A DNA stretch of 64,000 nt. It comes from Prunus persica. Its lineage: Eukaryota > Streptophyta > Magnoliopsida > Rosales > Rosaceae. Below, piece by piece: positions 59,198-64,000 of the stretch; positions within the stretch are counted from its first letter, which is position 1, and each line of letters begins with the position of its first letter. The notes below the pieces were generated by a model. It saw only the letters and a list, made by a program, of their open reading frames with translations. It searched no databases and was not told the origin of the DNA. The DNA is taken from positions 5,501,791-5,565,790 of the forward strand of contig NC_034013.1 in NCBI RefSeq assembly GCF_000346465.2, read 5' to 3'. The position numbers and the translations under genes were made by a program.

Positions 59198-61044
59198 ATG
59201 TCAAACCTGATTAGACGTCGTAGGGCGATGACGACTACGCAGAGTTCGGAGCCCCCGGCTCAGCCGACATCTGCTGCCACTGCGCCAGCACTGATGGACC
59301 ACTTGGCAGTTGGTCCCGCGGGGTCCCAGGCGCCTACTTCATCAGCTTCATCAGTGGTGCAGCCTGTTAGCGCTAGGCGGCGTCATCGCCCCACCAGCAC
59401 CACTGACATCACATCCACTAATGCGTCGGGGTCACAACCAGGTATAGATTTCCTTAAACTCCTTTTTTTTTTTATTATTATTTTTTCGTTTTTGTTTTTG
59501 TTTTTGTTTTTGTTTTTGTATGTGTATTTTATAGTTAAATTTGTTATTTATTTAACATTAATGTCATCTTTTTTTGCAGCTAAGAAGAACACCCGTGGGC
59601 CGTGTCGGCAGTTAAAGACGGCGAAGGTCACCCAGGTGACCAACAGTCGTATCAATATCGGATACGACGAGCGACATCGGGCTGCACCGACGGCGGTTTG
59701 CATAGCTCCTTGGCCCACGACATTGGTCATGTCGTTCGGAGCCATTGCCCGATGACATGGAAGTCTTGGAATGTGATGCCTGACGAGATCAAGACGGAGG
59801 TTCGCGTCCAGTTGTTGGTATGTAGGCCTTTTAATTCTTTTTCTTTCAAACTTTATATTTCTATTATTTAAATGTATGTAATTAATTTATTGCAGACGAA
59901 CTACAACTTGGAGGACCTCGACGACGAGCCGTTGAGTACATCAACAGACTCTTCTCCGAGAGGTACAAACAGTGGAAGAGCGACTTGCACCACTATTTTG
60001 AGGCGTTTGATGATCCGCAAGTAGCTCTTCAGGAGGGGTGCCCGAAGGAGCTTGAAGGGCGGGACGATAGTTGGGCGTGGCTCTGCGCTCATTTTCAGGT
60101 GCCCGCTTTTGTGGTAATTTGTAATATGAATTTCAAATTTATTATATTTTTCTTACTAATGTTTTTTTAATTTTTTATATTTAATTTTAATTTCAACTAA
60201 TACGTTTTATTTTTTGTATAACGGAATAAAGCCAAAGTCAATAAGGGCAATAGGAAGAAGAAGACTCTTCTCCATCATTCGGGTTCCAGGCCCTTCTCCT
60301 ATAGGATGGATGCACGGCGGCAGGTAATAATAAAATAATTTTTATTTAATTTTTAATATTTCATTATTCTTAATTTATTTTTCCGTACTAATATTTTTCT
60401 TCTCTTGTTCAATTTAGGGGGGGTCCAAATTCCCAGAGATCGACGTATTTGGCGACGTTTATGTTCGACCTGGGAATGAGTTGGCCGAGTCCATTTATGT
60501 AAGTATTATTTAATTTTAATTCTTATGTTACGCATTCAAGTTTAAAGGTTATTATATGAATGTTTTAATTTATATTTTATGTTATGCTAAACAGACGACG
60601 ATGGTGGAGAGGAGTCAGTTGGTTCTTCAGGAGTCCGCCTCCCAACTTCCTCTCGATACTCCGATTGAGTCTATGGATCCTCCACAGGATGCTGGGTTTC
60701 AGATCTTGACGGAGACATTGGATCAGACTCTAGGGAGGAGACCGGGGACATATTGTCGAGGGATGGGGAATGCCAGGCGGAGGGAACCCAGACCCCGTTC
60801 ATTAGCGCAGTCAAACAGTCAAGTCACTGCTTTGACAGTACAGGTGGCCACTCTTCAGACACAGATGTCGGTCATTCTGCAGTCCCTCGCACAGTCCGGC
60901 ATTCCAGTCCCGCATTTTGATGTGCCGACCTCCGAGCCTGTCCATCCCGAGCATCCCCACCAAACGACGGCCCACGTAGACCCCCAGACCTCTGAACCGC
61001 ATGTGCCATACGACAATGTAGATTTTGGAACATTATTTGATTAG
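59198..61044 (+). pseudogene. TNPA-like (Transposase_24) gene of element E, frameshifted
   Basis: Probable exons 59198-59441, 59580-59817, 59896-60114, 60232-60323, 60418-60498 and 60595-61044. After a Pro/Ser/Thr-rich N-terminus it reads RINIGYDERHRAAPTA, then in another frame SLAHDIGHVVRSHCPMTWKS and DEIKTEVRVQLL, then VEYINRLFSERYKQWKSDLH, GRDDSWAWLCAHFQ, KKTLLHHSGSRPFSYRMDAR and GGSKFPEIDVFGDVYVRPGN, ending in a Gln-rich coiled tail. Frameshifts near 59695 and 59930 break it. This family binds the subterminal repeats and partners the transposase in En/Spm. Unlike the TNPA gene of element 2 it has no protease domain. Confidence 0.85.
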
Positions 61045-61894
61045 GTTTTTTATTTTCATAATTATTTTTTAAATATTTCTCTTGCAGCATACATTTATTT
61101 TATTTTATATAATAAATCTGTTCTTTACAATTCATTTTATTTATTGGAATTTCATTTTATTACCCAAAAAAAAAAAAACCAAATTTATTTTTTTATAAAA
61201 TAAAAAAAATAATATCAAAATTAAATAATATATATATTAATTTTGCGCGACAAAATATTTCTCGTCTCGCACAAATTTACATATTACGAAATAAAAATGA
61301 TACATTTTTTTAACTACATATAATTTATTCTTGCGCTTTGTCGCGCAAAAAGGATATGCGCGACAATAGTTTTTCGTCGCGCAAAATGTGTAGACACGAA
61401 TTGCGCGACGAAGAACTCTTGGTGCCGCAAATGTCTACGAGACGTATCGCGCGATGAATATTATCCGTCGTACATTGTTGTGGCGACGAACCTTCTTTCG
61501 TCGGGCATAAGTTCGTGCGACAAACTATTGTGTCGTCTCTGAACCTTTTGTATAACGAAGGGTAACCGTCGCACAATTTTGCGCGACGAGTGAAAGAATT
61601 GGTTGCGCAAAGTCTTTCTTCACGCTCTTTGCGCGACAGATTGTACGCGACGAATTTTCTGTCGCGCTTGAGTGTGTGCGACTAAATGTAACTCTGCGCA
61701 ACGAAATTGTCTTCGTCGCGCAAATCGTAAAATGTAGTAGTGTGTCTTACTGGGCTTCTACTCCTGTTAATAATTAATGTTGCCAATATATATATATTAT
61801 CATTCATACATGTATATTTTGATCATGATAAACATTATTGTTCTAATTAACATTATGAAAAAATTTGGAAAAAATTTAAAGAGTACGTAGAGAT

Positions 61895-62541
61895 TGCTAA
61901 AATATGAGAACTATGAGAGAATATTTGTTTGTGGGAATTTTCTATGTAGTCTTCTCCTTGTAGGAGGTCATATTTATAATACAACGAAACCTGAATGGGC
62001 AAGTAAATAATAAATTCCTATTTCTATTTACTGTAGGAAATTATGAATTAAAGTAAATTAAATATAATTATAATAGGAATCCTTGGTGTGTATGGAAAGA
62101 AAGTCAATGGTTTACAAGTCACACCAACACTCCCCCTCGCGTTGGTGCACAGATGTCGCCAATGCCCAACTGGTCAAGTGAATTGTGGAACGTTTTACTA
62201 GAAATTGCTTTTGTCAAAATATCCGTCAATTGATCATCGGACTTTACAAAAGGAAAGTCTTGATTCAAGATCGGGTTCGGGGTCATCAAAATAGGATCCT
62301 GATTCAGGATTAAATTTGGGATCAAAGTCTACATCTATAAGAGCTGAGCCTTCTGGGCACTCAACCCGGCTATGGTTGGTTGAGAATGAGAGAAGGAGTC
62401 GGTGGTGCTACCTCCATGAGGGTTGAAAAAATCATCAACCCCCGTAGCGGTGGTGGGGGTTGGAAACTAGAGTTAGCAATTCCAAGATTGTCTCTCTGAT
62501 ACCATTTTAAAATATGAGAACTATGAGAGAATATTATAATC
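61895..62541 (-). mobile_element. Internally deleted Copia element with 235-bp LTR
   Basis: The 3' LTR (61895-62129) on the minus strand runs TGTTGGTGTGACTTG ... CTCATATTTTAGCA. Next to it a pol C-terminus reads FVKSDDQLTDILTKAI. After about 370 bases the primer-binding site (TGGTATCAGAGAG, inverted, near 62492-62504) abuts the last 30 bases of the 5' LTR, which is truncated at about 62535. Most of gag-pol is deleted. Confidence 0.75.
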
Positions 62542-62559
62542 CTTGATTGGTTTTTACTT

Positions 62560-62705
62560 TAAATTAGGATATAGCTGGAAATTTGGTTTATACACAAAAT
62601 TAAGCTGATTCTTGTTTTCCCCCCAAGTACAGGAAGCGTTGAAGTAATGAGATCATAAGAAAAACTTATCATATGTGTACAACAACTTCAAATGAAACAA
62701 AGTTT
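62560..62705. repeat. WAKL 3'-flank repeat
   Basis: Matches 2945-3110 (ttggtttatacac, ttgaagtaa, gagatcataagaaaaac, aaatgaaacaaagttta), the sequence downstream of W1. The match stops near 62708, where the LINE sequence probably begins. Confidence 0.7.
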
Positions 62706-62908
62706 ATATCCAAAAAATCTTCAACTGTAAAAACTTTGTGCCTACATCACGAGTTTTTGGTACGCGCCCCACGCGCGGTCAAATTTTCTGAGTTTTTCAG
62801 ATCTGCGATTTCGTTTTTGACTCTGTCGTACTGGAGGCCACGGTGGCTTCTAGGTTTTGTTCTTAATCATTTGTTGCTGGTTCTACTTGTGGTACACCCT
62901 CTTTGATT

Positions 62909-64000
62909 ATGGAGGAAGGATCGCCAGGGGTTTTCCTTAAAACCTACCGTTCAATGAAGCGAGTTCGGGTTGGAGATGAGTGCGCCCTTGTGTGCAATAT
63001 GGATGATCAGCCCAGTCCCTCTCTGATGGAGCATGTGATGTCTGAATCTGAACATGGTCCTGTGCCGAATTCAACTTTTGGAGCTGAAAGCTTTCGTGAC
63101 AAATTGATGAACAAGGTCAGTTTGGAGAAAAATGTGGGAATTGATATCAGTTCCCTTAATGCTGATTATGATGATTTAAATGATGAAGAAGATGTTCTAA
63201 TTTCTAATGGAGAATGTGGGCCAAGTATTCAATTCTCTAATCGGGCTATGGATCGCTTATGTAAGCCTTGGAGAAATGCTCTGATTATCAAATTGTTAGG
63301 TAAATCTCATACCTATAATTATATTCATGCTAGATTACAGCAGAAATGGAGTTTGAAATGGGCATGGAAGTTGATAGATTTGGTTAATGATTACTATGTG
63401 GTGAAATTTGATCTTGAAGAGGATCTAAACTTTATTCTGACTAGTGGTCCTTGGATCGTAGCGGGACAATATCTGGTAATGCAAAAATGGAGACCTGGTT
63501 TTTGCCCAGCCACTGCTCATATTACCCGTATGGCAGCCTGGGTCAGGGTCTCGGCTATTCAACTGGAGTGCTTTGACGTTTGGTCCTTGAAGCAGATTGG
63601 TAATATGCTGGGCAAATTATTAAAAATTGATTCGCTGACCACGGCCCAAAATCGTGGTAAGTTTGCAAGGTTGTGTGTGGAGTTAGATTTAACTAAACCC
63701 TTGGAGGCTTTTATACAAATCAATCAAAATTGGTACAACATTGAGTATGAAGGTTTGCCTGATATTTGTTACCATTGTGAAAGATATGGGCATAAAAGAG
63801 AAAATTGTGAGTTGAGAGTTAAGGTGCCTGCAGATGTGAACACAGAGAGTATAGTTGTTGATGATTCAGATAAAATGAAAACTGGTTCTGATGGGGCTAG
63901 TGTGAATGATCCTTTGGCTGATTCTGGTTTAAGAGGTCCATGGATGAATGTTCAATCTCGCAGGCGACCTAAGCCTGATTTTAAACCCTCTAGTGGTAAG
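62909..64000 (+). CDS. LINE (L1-type) ORF1 protein, partial at the window edge
   Basis: From ATG 62909 the frame stays open for 364 codons to the last base. It contains a DUF4283 domain (CKPWRNALIIKLLGKSHTYN, VKFDLEEDLNFILTSGPWIV, AWVRVSAIQLECFD, IGNMLGKLLKIDSLT) followed by a CCHC zinc knuckle (CYHCERYGHKRENC, about residues 288-301), then a hydrophilic region ending MNVQSRRRPKPDF. This is the usual nucleic-acid-binding ORF1 of plant L1 LINEs. ORF2 (endonuclease/RT) would lie to the right. The absence of stops suggests a young insertion. Confidence 0.88.
   Translation, partial: MEEGSPGVFLKTYRSMKRVRVGDECALVCNMDDQPSPSLMEHVMSESEHGPVPNSTFGAESFRDKLMNKVSLEKNVGIDISSLNADYDDLNDEEDVLISNGECGPSIQFSNRAMDRLCKPWRNALIIKLLGKSHTYNYIHARLQQKWSLKWAWKLIDLVNDYYVVKFDLEEDLNFILTSGPWIVAGQYLVMQKWRPGFCPATAHITRMAAWVRVSAIQLECFDVWSLKQIGNMLGKLLKIDSLTTAQNRGKFARLCVELDLTKPLEAFIQINQNWYNIEYEGLPDICYHCERYGHKRENCELRVKVPADVNTESIVVDDSDKMKTGSDGASVNDPLADSGLRGPWMNVQSRRRPKPDFKPSSGK

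Larger units (their letters stand above)
50876..61742 (+). mobile_element. CACTA element E (10.9 kb), nearly complete, TSD TGT
   Basis: Left end CGCTACTACGTTTTAC (first A of CACTA mutated to G) and inverted right end CACTACTACATTTTACG are flanked by TGT (50873-50875 and 61743-61745). Subterminal arrays of GCGCGACGAA/TTCGTCGCGC lie at 50895-51590 and 61240-61735. It has two plus-strand genes: transposase (52397-55977) and TNPA-like (59198-61044), the classical En/Spm pair. Between them are 346-bp satellite copies, a 240-bp array and an LTR-derived block. Frameshifts in both genes and the mutated terminus suggest it no longer moves by itself. Confidence 0.95.

Overview
The window looks like a gene-poor, transposon-rich stretch of a dicot plant nuclear genome. 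It is AT-rich with four N gaps (10647-10746, 11933-12220, 34301-35032, 42693-42792), has GT-AG introns, and carries Copia, Gypsy, LINE, hAT-type and many CACTA (En/Spm) transposons. The host genes are wall-associated-kinase-like (WAKL) receptor genes. A woody Rosaceae species is my guess from general character only; nothing in the sequence proves it. I found no rRNA, tRNA or CRISPR.

The host layer is a tandem WAKL cluster, all on the minus strand and nearly all broken. W0 (1-90) is the signal peptide of a gene running off the left edge. W1 is spread from 17597 down to 3159: exon 1 is split by a solo LTR and carries a stop codon, the EGF exon is frameshifted, most of the kinase is lost, and a 5'-truncated Copia element sits between the EGF exon and a kinase tail. 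W2 (30846-29817 plus a scrap at 23152-23178) has an EGF exon and a clean kinase exon cut at the HRD loop by a CACTA element with a perfect 3-bp target-site duplication. W3 (47611-46878) is a signal peptide fused to a kinase tail by internal deletion. Promoter and 3' flanks are repeated between units.

The transposon layer, left to right: 3728-14622 is a minus-strand Copia relic. Nested in it are a 2.4-kb solo LTR (4803-7228, TSD AAGTG) and a non-autonomous CACTA element (9605-14078, TSD AAT) carrying a 346-bp tandem satellite. 14864-15526 is a foldback element. 16980-17363 is a solo LTR and 17687-18046 a hAT-like MITE. 19362-23059 is a truncated CACTA element (F) with a nested 799-bp TIR element. 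23179-29816 and 32050-46337 are two related CACTA elements in inverted orientation around 2.2 kb of W2. The larger (element 2, 14.3 kb) carries a TNPA-like gene fused to a Ulp1/C48 protease and a TNPD-type transposase gene. The smaller (element 1, 6.6 kb) is its internally deleted derivative. Both carry a captured fragment of a host gene that I recognise as the 26S proteasome subunit RPN6/PSMD11. 50203-50566 is a solo LTR. 50876-61742 (TSD TGT) is a second type of CACTA element (E), nearly full length, with TNPD and TNPA-like genes, both frameshifted. The TNPA-like gene follows an 800-bp block homologous to part of the 4803-7228 LTR. 61895-62541 is a deleted Copia element, and 62909-64000 is an open LINE ORF1.

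The items most worth a second look are the RPN6 capture, the inverted CACTA pair that could be read as one long hairpin across a kinase gene, the LTR-derived leader of the E TNPA gene, the perfect 40-bp hairpins in element 2, and the satellite shared between two CACTA elements.
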